This document shows positions 1 through 8,062 of a DNA stretch of 25,935 nt, piece after piece (the stretch's first letter is position 1; every line of letters begins with the position of its first letter). The notes under the pieces were generated by a model. It had not been told where the DNA came from. It searched no databases and worked only from the letters and a program-made list of their open reading frames with translations. This DNA is from a virus, in IMG/VR virus record IMGVR_UViG_3300035216_000105, positions 1 to 25,935 of that record; one strand, written 5' to 3'. The translations under genes were made by a program, and so were the position numbers.

Positions 1-2
1 TG

Positions 3-1148
3 CCTGTAATTTGGACAGAAGCTGGAGGTCATATTAACAAAGATATGCACCACAGACCACCATATAAGGCTTTTCCAAAAATGAAGTTACAAATAGTAAA
101 CTATTATAGTCTGCTTAATGGTGTTCAACAAGATGGTAGCAATCCTAATTTAGCATCTGGTGGTAATGGTCTTTCTATTAACAAATGTACCAACTATAAT
201 TTTAAAGATGACTCTGGATCTCCAAATGATTTAGAATTTTATCCATATATGGATTGGATAGATGGTTGGAAAAAAGGAATAGAAGAAGATCCTTATTGTC
301 TTTCTTGGAATGATTATAATGATGGTTATGGCAATATTAGTTCTGGTTTATTTGAAAAATATTGGAGAGTTGCTTATGAAAAAATGAATGGGGGTTCTGT
401 TTTAAGAACTGCTTTTTTAAATTTAACTGCTATAGATATTGCTAATTTTGATTATAGAGATTTAATACATTTAACAATAGATAATGTTTCTACATATTGG
501 ACTGTAAATAAAATAATAGATTATAATCCTAATAAAAATGTATTGACAAAAGTTGAGCTTTTAGAATGGAAACAAGCTGTAGATTTTGCAACTAGAAGAA
601 ATGAAAGCACATCTACAATGAATGAAACGCAAGAACGAAGATTACAGCAAGAAGATAGTGTTATAAAAAGAACAAATAATGATGGTGTTACTATAGAAAA
701 CAATTCTGGTAATATTGCTAGTGGTACAGGAGTGGCTTTAGGAAGAGGTGTTGTTGCAAATAATAATCAAACAGTTTTAGGTTCTTTTAATGATCCAAAC
801 TCTACAGACATTTTTCAAGTAGGTGCTGGTACAAGTGAAGATGACAGAAGAACAGCTTTTTCTATATCTAGTCAAGGAGAAATAAAAATTGGTGGTGGAG
901 AAATTTATGTAGAAGAAGAAGATGGAACAATACATGACTTAATAGTAAAAAAAGAAGCGACTTTACAATTAGACAACAACTACACAAGCAATAGTTCTAG
1001 TTTAGTAGAAAATAACAATACAGATATAGATAAATTATATTTAAGTAAACCAAAAGAATATAAATTAGAAGAACATAAATCTTATCAAAAAATTAAAAAG
1101 AAAACAGAACAAGAATATAAAGATGTAATTAAAAAAAAGAATAACTAA
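3..1148 (+). CDS. Tail/baseplate protein, C-terminal part (5' end outside window)
   Basis: The reading frame is open from base 3 with no stop upstream, so the gene begins before the window; the ATG at 45 is probably internal. The first half holds an aromatic-rich region with a YWTVNKIIDYNPN stretch that I associate with Bacteroidota phage tail proteins. Around residues 220-285 (counted from the ATG at 45) lies a Gly/Asn-rich segment ending in FQVGAGTSEDDR and SSQGEIKIGG, the kind of repeat found in trimeric beta fibres and tail-tip proteins. The last 45 residues are highly charged and Lys-rich. Its TAA overlaps the ATG of the tape measure gene by one base (TAATG), which suggests coupled translation. 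A baseplate or tail-tip role is inferred from fold-like repeats and from lying next to the tape measure gene; a fibre is an alternative. Confidence 0.6.
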   Translation, partial: PVIWTEAGGHINKDMHHRPPYKAFPKMKLQIVNYYSLLNGVQQDGSNPNLASGGNGLSINKCTNYNFKDDSGSPNDLEFYPYMDWIDGWKKGIEEDPYCLSWNDYNDGYGNISSGLFEKYWRVAYEKMNGGSVLRTAFLNLTAIDIANFDYRDLIHLTIDNVSTYWTVNKIIDYNPNKNVLTKVELLEWKQAVDFATRRNESTSTMNETQERRLQQEDSVIKRTNNDGVTIENNSGNIASGTGVALGRGVVANNNQTVLGSFNDPNSTDIFQVGAGTSEDDRRTAFSISSQGEIKIGGGEIYVEEEDGTIHDLIVKKEATLQLDNNYTSNSSSLVENNNTDIDKLYLSKPKEYKLEEHKSYQKIKKKTEQEYKDVIKKKNN

Positions 1149-4100
1149 TGGCTACAGAAACTACATTATATAAATTTAAGGCAGATTTACAAGAATTAAG
1201 ACAATTAAATAGAGAGCTAGAAACAGCAAAACTAAATATTGATGCTTTAAAAAAAGGAACGACACAATATGCTGCTTCAACAGGAAAGCTAACTGAAGTT
1301 TCTAAGAAGTTTGATAAAAGCAATGCTTCTATAAAAAAAGTAAAAGGTTCTGTAGATAACTTAAATAAATCTGGTCATAAAATGGTTTCCATTTTTAAAT
1401 CTGCAAGTATAGCTATTGTAGCTGCATTTGCATTTAGAGCTATTATACAAGGCTTGAAGGGTGTGCTTACTACATTTGCACAATTTGAATCACAAATGGC
1501 TGCTGTTAGAGCTATATCTGGAGCTACTGCTGAACAGTTTAAAGAGTTAGCTGCTTCTGCACAGGAGTTGGGTAGAACTACAGTTTTTACAGCAATACAA
1601 GTTGCAGAATTACAAGAAGAATTTGCTCGTTTAGGTTTTTCTACAGAGGAGATATTGGCTGCACAAGCTGCTACACTTGATCTGGCATCAGCAACAGGGG
1701 AAAGTTTATCTTCAGCAGCAGCCATTGCTGGTTCATCTATGAGGGCTTTTGGTTTGGAAGCATCACAAATTACTAGAGTTACAAATGTCATGGGAGCATC
1801 TTTTACAGGATCTGCTTTAAATTTAGAAAGGTTTACACAGTCTATGAAGTTTGCAGCTCCTATTGCAAGAGAAGCTGGTTTTACAATAGAAGAAACAAGT
1901 GCTATGTTAATGGTATTAGCAGATGCTGGTTTATCTGGTTCTATTGCTGGTAATGCTTTAAAAAATATTTTTATAAGATTAGGAGATAGTAACTCAAAAT
2001 TAAATAAATCTTTAGAAGGAACAGTACAAGGGCTACCACAGCTTATTGTAGAAATGGAAAGAATGAAGGCAGAAACATTTAATTTAACAGATGCTACTGA
2101 ATTGTTAGATAAAAGATCAGCTCCTGCTTTTCTTGTTTTATTAGAAAATATTGAAAAACTATCTTTAGCTAGTGATTTGTTAAATAAAGCAGAAGGAGAT
2201 ATAAATAGAATGGCTGCTATTAGATTAGATAATTTGCAAGGAGACTTTACATTATTACAATCTGCTACAGAAGGTTTAGGTATAGCAGTTGGAGAAACAT
2301 TTAATTTTGCATTAAGAGCAGCAGTTACAAATTTAACAACTTGGGTACAAGGATTAGCTCAAAGTCAAAAATTTATTAATGGTGCAAAAGGAACTGTATT
2401 GTTGTTAGTAGCAGGAGTTACATTACTAACTGCTAGACTAGCAGCTATGAGATTAGTTACTTTGGCTACAGGTACATCTATGATAACTTTTAGCAAAGGG
2501 ATTAAATTAGTTGCACTATCTTTTCAAAGTGCAAGAGCAAGAGCTCTTTTATTTACAACTGCAATACAAGGTATAAAAGCTGCCATCATAGGTACAGGTA
2601 TTGGAGCACTAGTTGTCTTATTAGGAGAGCTTGTATCAAGAATGGGTAGTTTTAGTGAAGCTAATGCTAGAGCAAATTTTTCAGTTAATCGTTTAGTGAA
2701 AAGTTTTAATTCAGAATTAACTGCAATACAAGATCTTAATACTTTTTCTGAAGAAAGACATGATGGTTTAAGAGAAATGATTGCAACTTATGGAGATGTT
2801 GTTGGTGCTATAGATTTAGAAATTTTATCATTAGAGCAACTAGCAAAAGTTAGAGCCATTGTAAATGAAGGATCTGGTAATCAAGTTATAATAGCAGCAA
2901 CAAACGAAAGAATTGAGGAGCTAGAAAAAGAAAGAGATGCTAAAGATGCAGATTTAATCAAAGAGAAAGATAGATTATTACAAGATACAAGTATTACCAA
3001 AGAAAGACTTAGGATTCATATGTTAGGAAAAATGGATGTAAGAGAGGTAACAATAATAAGTAATAAACAGCTACAGGAAGAAAATGCTAGTGAAAGACAA
3101 GCTAATTTAGATCATTTTAACGAATTAATTAAACAGCAACAAGATTATTTAAAAGAAAAAACGAAAGATCAAGAACAAGACATTATTAATAAAGCAAAAC
3201 AAAATGGCATAAATATAGAAAACACAATGTCATATAGACAGCAAGAAAGAATGATAAATTTAAGTGCTTTAGAAGATTTTAGAGCTATGAAATTTCAAGA
3301 ACAAGTTGCTGTTGAAGAACAAGCAGATATAAAATTACAAGATTTACAAAGAGCTAGAGAGCTTTTAGTGTCTCATGAAGAGTTAAATAAAATAAGAGCA
3401 AAAGGAGATGAGAAGGTTACAGCAAAATTTGAAGGTCTTTATAACAAAATGTATAATAATACAAGTGATCAAGGTAAAAAATTCTTTAATGACTTTATTG
3501 CTCAGCAAGGAAAAATTAGTGTTAAAATATCTGAATTTAGAAAATTTGTCTCAAATCTAAACACAACTTTAGAAAAAAGTGGAGATAGTTTAGACAACTC
3601 TGCATTATCTCCTAATAGATTAAATAAAACAAAAAACAGATTAAAAGAATTAACTAAAATACAGATAAGTCAAATTAATGAAGTTTTTGAAAAACAAAAA
3701 CAAAATAATGAATTATCATTTGAAGTAGCAAGACAAAAATATGAAAAAGAAGAAGAGTTAATAGTTGCTAACTTAGTCAGTATCAGCGACTTACAAGAAA
3801 AAGGTACTATAGATCAAATAAAGGCAGATATAAAAGCAAACAAAAACAAATATCAAGTTTTAAAGGCTTTAGATGCACAAGCATTTAATGATTTTATGAC
3901 AGGCGAAGGTAAAAACAAAGAAGATTATCTTGCTTTATTAGATAAAATGTTTGATGAAGAACAAGCAAAGCAAAAAACTAATGAAGAAATATTGTTAGAA
4001 ATTCAAAAAGATTTTGATAATAAAAAGAAGATGCTTGAAATAGATTTACGAAAAAAATTAAATGATATAGAAAACAGCACAACACAAATCTCTATAGATA

Positions 4101-5155
4101 ATATGGATGATTCTTTAATTGCTTTTGGTAGCAAACAAAGAGCAAGACTAAAATTAGCAAAAGAGATAAACAAAGATGAATTAAAAGATTTAGCAGACAG
4201 ATTAGCAGCCGAAGATATTTTAGAAACAGAACATGATTTGCTTGTTGCAAAATCTAATGCAAAATTAAAAAAAGAAGAAAATGATTTAGAGGATGAACGA
4301 ATAGCTAATTTTAAACAGGTTTATGCTCAAATGTCTCAAATAATAATGGACTTTGCAAACAATCGTTTTGAAGCAAAAATGCAAGAAATTGAAGAAGACT
4401 TTAGAGTAGATACTAATAATGAACAATCTAAATTTGATAGAAAATTAGAAATTGCAGAAGCTGCTGGTCATGACACTAGAGGTATGGAAGAAGCTCATAA
4501 TATGAAAATGAGACACCTTGAAGAGAAAAAAGCAGGAGAAATAAGGGAGATAAAAAGGAAACAATTTATGATGGATAAAACAAATTCTATTATAATGGCT
4601 ATTATAAATGGTGCACAAGCAATAACGAAAGTTGCAGGAGAATTAGGTATTGCTGCTATAGCAGGAGCACCTATTATGTCTGCTTTTGTTGCTGCACAAA
4701 TAGCTTCTATTGCAGCTCAAAAGTTTGTTGGTGCTAAAGGTGGTTTAACTCCTAGTAGTACATCAGATGGTACACTAGAAAAGTTTGCAACAGGGGGTAT
4801 GGTTCAAGGCAAATCTCATGCACAAGGTGGAGAAAAGTTTGCTGCCGGTGGTAGAGTTGTAGAGTTAGAAGGTGGAGAAGCTGTTATAAATAAAAGATCA
4901 ACAGCTATGTTTAAGCCTATGCTTTCTAATATAAATTCTCACAATGGTTTTGGATCTAAATTTGCTATGGGAGGTATAACACCGGGAACTAAAACACAAA
5001 TGGATAATATGGCTGGTGGTTGGTCATCTAAAGATGTAGCTGATTTAATTAGTGGTGCTATAAATAGCCAACAAGTTTTTGTTGCTGAAGCCGATATAAC
5101 TAGCTCACAATCAGTTGTTGAAATCTCTGAAGGTAGAGCATCAATATTTTCTTAA
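1148..5155 (+). CDS. Tail tape measure protein (TP901 type)
   Basis: At 1335 residues this is the longest gene here. It sets tail length and is thought to be ejected with the DNA. Residues about 110-290 match the TP901 core tape-measure domain: FESQMAAVRAISGATAEQF, then ELGRTTVFTA, EEFARLGFSTEEI and AMLMVLADAGLSGSIAGNAL. Hydrophobic stretches occur near residues 85-110, 415-440 and 475-500. Residues 580-1120 are long charged coiled coils. Near residues 1145-1195 there is a hydrophobic Ala/Ile-rich segment, followed by a Gly-rich tail with GKSHAQGG and ELEGGEAVINKRS, a motif common at the C-terminus of tape measure and tail proteins. If the usual ~0.15 nm per residue holds, the tail would be roughly 200 nm, which fits a siphovirus (inference). 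Start chosen from the TAATG junction with the gene before it. Confidence 0.95.
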   Translation: MATETTLYKFKADLQELRQLNRELETAKLNIDALKKGTTQYAASTGKLTEVSKKFDKSNASIKKVKGSVDNLNKSGHKMVSIFKSASIAIVAAFAFRAIIQGLKGVLTTFAQFESQMAAVRAISGATAEQFKELAASAQELGRTTVFTAIQVAELQEEFARLGFSTEEILAAQAATLDLASATGESLSSAAAIAGSSMRAFGLEASQITRVTNVMGASFTGSALNLERFTQSMKFAAPIAREAGFTIEETSAMLMVLADAGLSGSIAGNALKNIFIRLGDSNSKLNKSLEGTVQGLPQLIVEMERMKAETFNLTDATELLDKRSAPAFLVLLENIEKLSLASDLLNKAEGDINRMAAIRLDNLQGDFTLLQSATEGLGIAVGETFNFALRAAVTNLTTWVQGLAQSQKFINGAKGTVLLLVAGVTLLTARLAAMRLVTLATGTSMITFSKGIKLVALSFQSARARALLFTTAIQGIKAAIIGTGIGALVVLLGELVSRMGSFSEANARANFSVNRLVKSFNSELTAIQDLNTFSEERHDGLREMIATYGDVVGAIDLEILSLEQLAKVRAIVNEGSGNQVIIAATNERIEELEKERDAKDADLIKEKDRLLQDTSITKERLRIHMLGKMDVREVTIISNKQLQEENASERQANLDHFNELIKQQQDYLKEKTKDQEQDIINKAKQNGINIENTMSYRQQERMINLSALEDFRAMKFQEQVAVEEQADIKLQDLQRARELLVSHEELNKIRAKGDEKVTAKFEGLYNKMYNNTSDQGKKFFNDFIAQQGKISVKISEFRKFVSNLNTTLEKSGDSLDNSALSPNRLNKTKNRLKELTKIQISQINEVFEKQKQNNELSFEVARQKYEKEEELIVANLVSISDLQEKGTIDQIKADIKANKNKYQVLKALDAQAFNDFMTGEGKNKEDYLALLDKMFDEEQAKQKTNEEILLEIQKDFDNKKKMLEIDLRKKLNDIENSTTQISIDNMDDSLIAFGSKQRARLKLAKEINKDELKDLADRLAAEDILETEHDLLVAKSNAKLKKEENDLEDERIANFKQVYAQMSQIIMDFANNRFEAKMQEIEEDFRVDTNNEQSKFDRKLEIAEAAGHDTRGMEEAHNMKMRHLEEKKAGEIREIKRKQFMMDKTNSIIMAIINGAQAITKVAGELGIAAIAGAPIMSAFVAAQIASIAAQKFVGAKGGLTPSSTSDGTLEKFATGGMVQGKSHAQGGEKFAAGGRVVELEGGEAVINKRSTAMFKPMLSNINSHNGFGSKFAMGGITPGTKTQMDNMAGGWSSKDVADLISGAINSQQVFVAEADITSSQSVVEISEGRASIFS

Positions 5156-5162
5156 TAATTAA

Positions 5163-5170
5163 TAATTTTG
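5163..5170 (+). promoter_or_regulatory. Promoter-like -7 element (TAATTTTG) 4 nt before an ATG
   Basis: TAATTTTG is an exact match to the Bacteroidota -7 consensus TAnnTTTG and ends 4 nt before the ATG at 5175. That spacing would put transcription start at the ATG itself. No TTTG is found about 20 nt upstream, so the site is weak evidence on its own; the same arrangement recurs at 15967 and, less exactly, at 13171. Confidence 0.3.
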
Positions 5171-5174
5171 TAAT

Positions 5175-5405
5175 ATGACAACAGTAATGAAATTAATCTG
5201 GCAGCTTATAATTGGAAAAGGTATTAAGTTGGCTAGTCCAAAATTATACAAATCAAGAATTAAAACATGCAGATCAAACCAATGTGGACACTATAAAAAT
5301 CCATTTAATCTAGGTATAGAAAAATGTGGTGCTTGTGGTTGTTTTTTAAAAACAAAATGTAGAGTAGATGAGCCTTTTGTTTCGTGTCCTAAAGGTTGGT
5401 GGTAA
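5175..5405 (+). CDS. Small Cys-rich zinc-ribbon-like phage protein
   Basis: A 76-residue protein with a hydrophobic/basic N-terminus (residues 4-25) and seven cysteines: C32, C37, C51, C54, C56, C62 and C71. The core is CGACGC followed by K-rich sequence and ends CPKGWW. This arrangement (Cys pair, then CxxCxC, then CPxGxW) is a recurring small protein type in Bacteroidota phages, often near tail genes, and probably binds one or two zinc ions. Its function is unknown to me. It follows the tape measure gene by 19 nt and abuts the next gene with no gap. The N-terminal hydrophobic stretch may tether it to a membrane or partner, but it lacks a clear signal-peptide cleavage site. Confidence 0.7.
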   Translation: MTTVMKLIWQLIIGKGIKLASPKLYKSRIKTCRSNQCGHYKNPFNLGIEKCGACGCFLKTKCRVDEPFVSCPKGWW

Positions 5406-5729
5406 ATGGCAAACACCTTAAAAGTTATAGAAGAATTTAGAGATGCAATTTTTGAAGAGTCTTGTAAAAGATGGGGAAATGATTTTACAGTTAAAGATGT
5501 AGTATATCATTTAATAGAAAATGGAATTATACCTCCAAAAACTTTAAGAAATTATATGCTATTTAAAGATTTTGATAAATTTTTAATAGCAAATAAAGGT
5601 CATGTAGGACACACATTTATGGATCTATCTATCAAACATGATATTTGCGAAAAACAATGCAGAAATATAATATATAAACAAAGATATAAAATCTCTAAAG
5701 ATTATAATATTAAGAGAGAGTTATATTAG
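5406..5729 (+). CDS. Hypothetical phage protein, possibly DNA-binding
   Basis: A 107-residue protein starting immediately after the TAA of the previous gene. It is mostly alpha-helical by composition and rich in Lys, Asp and aromatic residues. The C-terminal third (HDICEKQCRNIIYKQRYKI) looks like a helix-turn-helix region with a basic second helix, so DNA binding is possible but unproven. It is the last plus-strand gene of the left block, and its 3' end overlaps the 3' end of the convergent rusA-like gene by 20 nt. No terminator is visible at this convergence, so the two transcripts may run into each other. Confidence 0.6.
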   Translation: MANTLKVIEEFRDAIFEESCKRWGNDFTVKDVVYHLIENGIIPPKTLRNYMLFKDFDKFLIANKGHVGHTFMDLSIKHDICEKQCRNIIYKQRYKISKDYNIKRELY

Positions 5730-6090
5730 TTAATTCATAAAAATCTATTGCTCCCTCATCACTCCATATTTTTCTAGCATAAACAGTATGTATGTGTGAG
5801 TCTTCTTCAAGAAGAGCATCCATCAAACCTTTTAATAAATTATCTATATCTGGTCTTTGCTGATGATCACAATATAGCATTTGCATTTTTTTCTTTTTAC
5901 TCCAAGATTTAGGCATAGGTATGTGAAACACACAATATATTTGGTTGCCTAATTTAAAACCTGTATCCCATGACCAATTTTTTATCTTGTCTTTAAATTC
6001 CCAATATTTTAAAACTATAGGTCTTTTTTTCCAGCTATCAGCTTTAGTCATTCTTGGTTTTGCCATACCAGGAAAAGGATACTTAATCAT
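5710..6090 (-). CDS. rusA: RusA-like Holliday junction resolvase
   Basis: A 126-residue endonuclease that would cut four-way junctions and branched DNA before packaging. The family pattern is clear: KPRMTKADSW near residues 11-20, VFHIPMPKSWSKKKK near residues 54-68, and QRPDIDNLLKGLMDAL at 78-93. D81 and D83 match the paired catalytic aspartates of RusA, and D97 (in EEDSHI) is the likely third acidic residue. The basic stretch after SWS is typical of the DNA-binding face. It is the last gene of the minus-strand early operon; its ATG lies 8 nt inside the preceding gene. Confidence 0.9.
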   Translation of the reverse strand: MIKYPFPGMAKPRMTKADSWKKRPIVLKYWEFKDKIKNWSWDTGFKLGNQIYCVFHIPMPKSWSKKKKMQMLYCDHQQRPDIDNLLKGLMDALLEEDSHIHTVYARKIWSDEGAIDFYELTNITLS

Positions 6091-6292
6091 TATTTATATC
6101 CTGTGTTACTAACTCAATTTGGTAAGACTCATCATAAACTATACCAACTACTTTTTCTTTACCACTTTCTTCTAGTTTCTTTATGTGTTCTACTAAATTG
6201 TTTCTAAAAAAATGTCCACCTTTACCATTACCTACTGCTTTTAAATCTATAAAAACTCTAACATTTTCTTCTAACTCTTCTTTTTCACTCAT
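6083..6292 (-). CDS. Hypothetical small phage protein
   Basis: A 69-residue acidic protein that I do not recognise. It contains RVFIDLKAVGNGKGGHFFRN near residues 12-31 and an alternating beta-like C-terminal part (VVGIVYDESYQIELVTQ). Its ATG shares one base with the TAA of the upstream 55-residue gene, and its end overlaps rusA by 8 nt. This close packing and the lack of any competing frame support it as coding. No transmembrane segment or metal-binding motif is seen. Confidence 0.6.
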   Translation of the reverse strand: MSEKEELEENVRVFIDLKAVGNGKGGHFFRNNLVEHIKKLEESGKEKVVGIVYDESYQIELVTQDINND

Positions 6293-6459
6293 TATTTATT
6301 TGTTTTTAATCTTTGTGTTATACCTTGTCTTTTAGATAATAATTTAGATTTCTCCTCATCATTATTTTTAATTTTAGTTTTTTTAAGTTTTTTATCTATT
6401 TGATTTATTTGATCTAAATAGTCTAACTTAATATTAGTTTTACCTTTTTTTTTGCTCAC
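6292..6459 (-). CDS. Small Lys-rich protein with GTG start
   Basis: A 55-residue frame beginning at a GTG (complement of cac at 6457-6459), starting SKKKGKTNIKLDYLDQ and ending QRLKTNK. It is very basic, about one third Lys, and probably helical (LDQINQIDKKLKK). An in-frame TAA lies five codons before the GTG and no in-frame ATG gives a comparable length, so GTG is the likely start. The TAA shares a base with the ATG of the next gene, and the 5' end overlaps the zinc-finger gene by 20 nt. Those two junctions fill the only apparent hole in this operon, which is the main support. A role in binding nucleic acid is only a guess from charge. Confidence 0.5.
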   Translation of the reverse strand: MSKKKGKTNIKLDYLDQINQIDKKLKKTKIKNNDEEKSKLLSKRQGITQRLKTNK

Positions 6460-6601
6460 TTTCTTCTTTTTTTAATTTTAAAATAGCATTATATTTATCT
6501 AAACAAATGTTATGTACTTTTTTACCATCATCTGCTTCATGTATATAGCAAGGACATCCTTTAAATTTTTCATTGCATAATGCACATATTTTATTTTCCA
6601 T
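6440..6601 (-). CDS. Small zinc-finger-like protein (CxxC-x6-CxC-x11-HxxC)
   Basis: A 53-residue protein with C6, C9, C16, C18, H30 and C33, starting MENKICALCNEKFKGCPC and ending in a charged helix (KLKKEESEQKKR). The same metal-ligand spacing occurs exactly in the C-terminal half of the ParB-like protein encoded at 7100-7624, and intervening residues also agree (KGC, DG, VH, CLD, YN). The two are therefore paralogous modules, one free and one fused. It probably folds around zinc and may bind DNA, RNA or protein. Start chosen as the only ATG; it lies 11 nt inside the end of the upstream gene. A longer frame across the same DNA (6499-6681) is rejected as a shadow. Confidence 0.7.
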   Translation of the reverse strand: MENKICALCNEKFKGCPCYIHEADDGKKVHNICLDKYNAILKLKKEESEQKKR

Positions 6602-6788
6602 TTTTGTTTTTCATTTTTTGCATTAAATCTAACAATCTGCTTTCTACAATACCATCTATATCTTTTCTGTATGTACCCCAATCTCCAGGAAATACATTTT
6701 TTCCTTTTAATCTTCTTTTTTGTTTTTCGTTAGCTTCTTTTCTTCTTAGTTTATAGTCTTCAAAGGACTCCCCTTCATTTCTTTTCAT
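6591..6788 (-). CDS. Hypothetical basic phage protein
   Basis: A 65-residue, strongly charged protein with a helical N-terminal half (ESFEDYKLRRKEANEKQKRR) and a central VFPGDWGTYRKDIDG motif. The combination of a charged helix and a PGDWGTY-like turn looks familiar from small proteins of Bacteroidota phage replication regions, but I cannot name a function. It overlaps the DUF5664 gene upstream by 14 nt and the zinc-finger gene downstream by 11 nt, as is usual in this operon. Confidence 0.6.
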   Translation of the reverse strand: MKRNEGESFEDYKLRRKEANEKQKRRLKGKNVFPGDWGTYRKDIDGIVESRLLDLMQKMKNKNGK

Positions 6789-7113
6789 TTTCTAATTCTT
6801 TTTGTAAGTTGGCTAATGCTCTCCATGCTACTTTAGCAGAATGTCTAACACCATCTGTATCTATATTACCTGCTTCTATTAAATGCCTTGTAAGTGCATC
6901 TAGCTCATCTCCACTCTTGTTTCTATCCCAATGTAAAGGTTTCTCTGGGTTATGTTGTTTTTGTCCTGCATAACTGCATTTAGACACCTCTAAAATTGCA
7001 TCTGGAAAATATTTTAACACTCCTGTGTAAACAGGCATTTGCTTTCTGTCTTCTGCTTTTTTTGTCATTTCTTTATTTCTATCAAAATCATAATAATATT
7101 TACTGTGGTTCAT
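6775..7113 (-). CDS. DUF5664 family dATP/dGTP diphosphohydrolase-like protein
   Basis: A 112-residue protein matching the all-helical phage family DUF5664 (dATP/dGTP diphosphohydrolase N-terminal domain, MazG-like). Key stretches in order: YTGVLKYFPDAILEVSK at residues 29-45, NPEKPLHWDR at 55-64, GDELDALTRHL at 68-78, and DTDGVRHSAKVAWRAL at 85-100. The acidic and His residues in these helices are the probable metal and nucleotide ligands. Members described as MazZ remove pyrophosphate from purine dNTPs and, in some phages, supply the precursor of 2-aminoadenine DNA. No purZ or datZ partner lies in this window, so general dNTP pool control is the safer reading. It overlaps both neighbours by 14 nt. 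Confidence 0.75.
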   Translation of the reverse strand: MNHSKYYYDFDRNKEMTKKAEDRKQMPVYTGVLKYFPDAILEVSKCSYAGQKQHNPEKPLHWDRNKSGDELDALTRHLIEAGNIDTDGVRHSAKVAWRALANLQKELENEKK

Positions 7114-7624
7114 TTTTAAACTTTTGTTTTAACATATTTAATAAATTTTCTTTTTCTTTTTTACGAAACATATTATATTCATCTAAACACTTTTTGTGAA
7201 CAGTAAATCCATCTTCTGCTTTTGCTAATTTGCAATCACATCCTTTTAATGGTTCATAGCAATGTGGACATGATTTGTCTTCTTTTTTTGGCTTATTAAA
7301 ATCTTTGCCATTCACTAAATTAATTTCTTCTACTTTTGCTTTGAAAACATAATCTTCGCCAAATAATTTTAGCATCATTCTTATTCTATGATTACCATCA
7401 AGTATATTTATGTTTTTTTTGTAACCTTGATCATGGGAAACATCTTCTAGCTCAATATAAGTTTTATATTTTTGTGGAGCATAACCATCTGTTTCTAATT
7501 GTCTAGCTAGTGTATTCCAATCATAATCGTGTTCTCCATAATTTAAAATATTTTCATGATTTTCTAAAATATCTCCTAATCTAAACTTTTTAATTTTATA
7601 TAGCTTAATAATTTGTTTCTCCAT
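7100..7624 (-). CDS. ParB/Srx-like domain fused to a Cys/His zinc module
   Basis: A 174-residue two-part protein. Residues 1-105 contain ILDGNHRIRMMLKL (DGNHR at 76-80), the hallmark of the ParB/sulfiredoxin-like fold (DGxHR), preceded by WNTLARQLETDGY. In this superfamily the loop binds nucleotides or takes part in nuclease chemistry. Residues 119-146 carry C119, C122, C129, C131, H143 and C146, a probable zinc site, followed by a charged helix to residue 174. The same module exists alone at 6440-6601. Possible roles are DNA binding and transcription control or nicking of DNA; the sequence does not decide between these. It overlaps its neighbours by 14 and 20 nt. Confidence 0.65.
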   Translation of the reverse strand: MEKQIIKLYKIKKFRLGDILENHENILNYGEHDYDWNTLARQLETDGYAPQKYKTYIELEDVSHDQGYKKNINILDGNHRIRMMLKLFGEDYVFKAKVEEINLVNGKDFNKPKKEDKSCPHCYEPLKGCDCKLAKAEDGFTVHKKCLDEYNMFRKKEKENLLNMLKQKFKNEPQ

Positions 7625-7850
7625 GTTGGCTTTTTATAATAACATTAGTTATCTTAATATCTATCTCGTTTTCTTTTTTATTAATCTTTCTTAAAAGTCT
7701 TGTTTTAATATGATTATATATTTCATTTTTATCTTTTGACAAAGCAAATGTATCTATAGTGTCTTGCTTTATTTTTGTTTTTATATAACTACTTCTAGGT
7801 GTGTTTCTATATTCAAAATCTACTATTACTCTGTATATCGGTTTACCCAT
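7605..7850 (-). CDS. Hypothetical small basic phage protein
   Basis: An 81-residue protein with a beta-rich look: PIYRVIVDFEYRNTPRSSY at the start, a central helix (KDKNEIYNHIKTRLLRKI), and IDIKITNVIIKSQ near the end. I do not recognise the family. It starts 5 nt downstream of the small membrane-protein gene and overlaps the ParB-like gene by 20 nt. No transmembrane or Cys motifs are present. Confidence 0.6.
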   Translation of the reverse strand: MGKPIYRVIVDFEYRNTPRSSYIKTKIKQDTIDTFALSKDKNEIYNHIKTRLLRKINKKENEIDIKITNVIIKSQHGETNY

Positions 7851-7855
7851 TAGTA

Positions 7856-8059
7856 TTAATGTGTTACATCATCTACATATTTATCTTTCCACATTTTTAT
7901 CAATTTTTCATTTTGCTTCTTATGCCTTTCAACCTCATCTTGTAAGCTGTTTATTTCTTTTGCTGTAGCTAGTAATATAAATATAATTCCCAGCATAATT
8001 CCAACAAGAAGACAAATTGTGATCATTATTAAAGGTGGCAAGATAGATGTAAAAAGCAT
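7856..8059 (-). CDS. Small single-span membrane protein
   Basis: A 67-residue protein from the ATG at 8059. A TTG two codons upstream (8065) is a possible start but lies inside the promoter-like element TTACATTG. The first 34 residues form a strong membrane segment (LIMITICLLVGIMLGIIFILL), followed by a charged coiled coil (SLQDEVERHKKQNEKLIKMW). It is the first gene after the primase-helicase and appears to have its own promoter, so it may be expressed separately. Function unknown; small membrane proteins in phage early regions can act in superinfection exclusion or anchoring replication complexes, but nothing here proves that. Confidence 0.65.
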   Translation of the reverse strand: MLFTSILPPLIMITICLLVGIMLGIIFILLATAKEINSLQDEVERHKKQNEKLIKMWKDKYVDDVTH

Positions 8060-8062
8060 AGG

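Noticed and set aside
1375-1791. 138-residue minus-strand frame inside the tape measure gene
   Set aside because: Shadow of the Ala/Thr-rich tape measure coding sequence; no motif, no promoter and opposite to the operon.
6499-6681. 60-residue minus-strand frame
   Set aside because: It overlaps a zinc-finger gene and a charged-protein gene whose junctions fit the operon; its own sequence lacks recognisable features.
6996-7199. 67-residue plus-strand Phe/Leu-rich frame
   Set aside because: Antisense shadow of two well-supported minus-strand genes; its hydrophobicity results from Lys/Asn codons read backwards.
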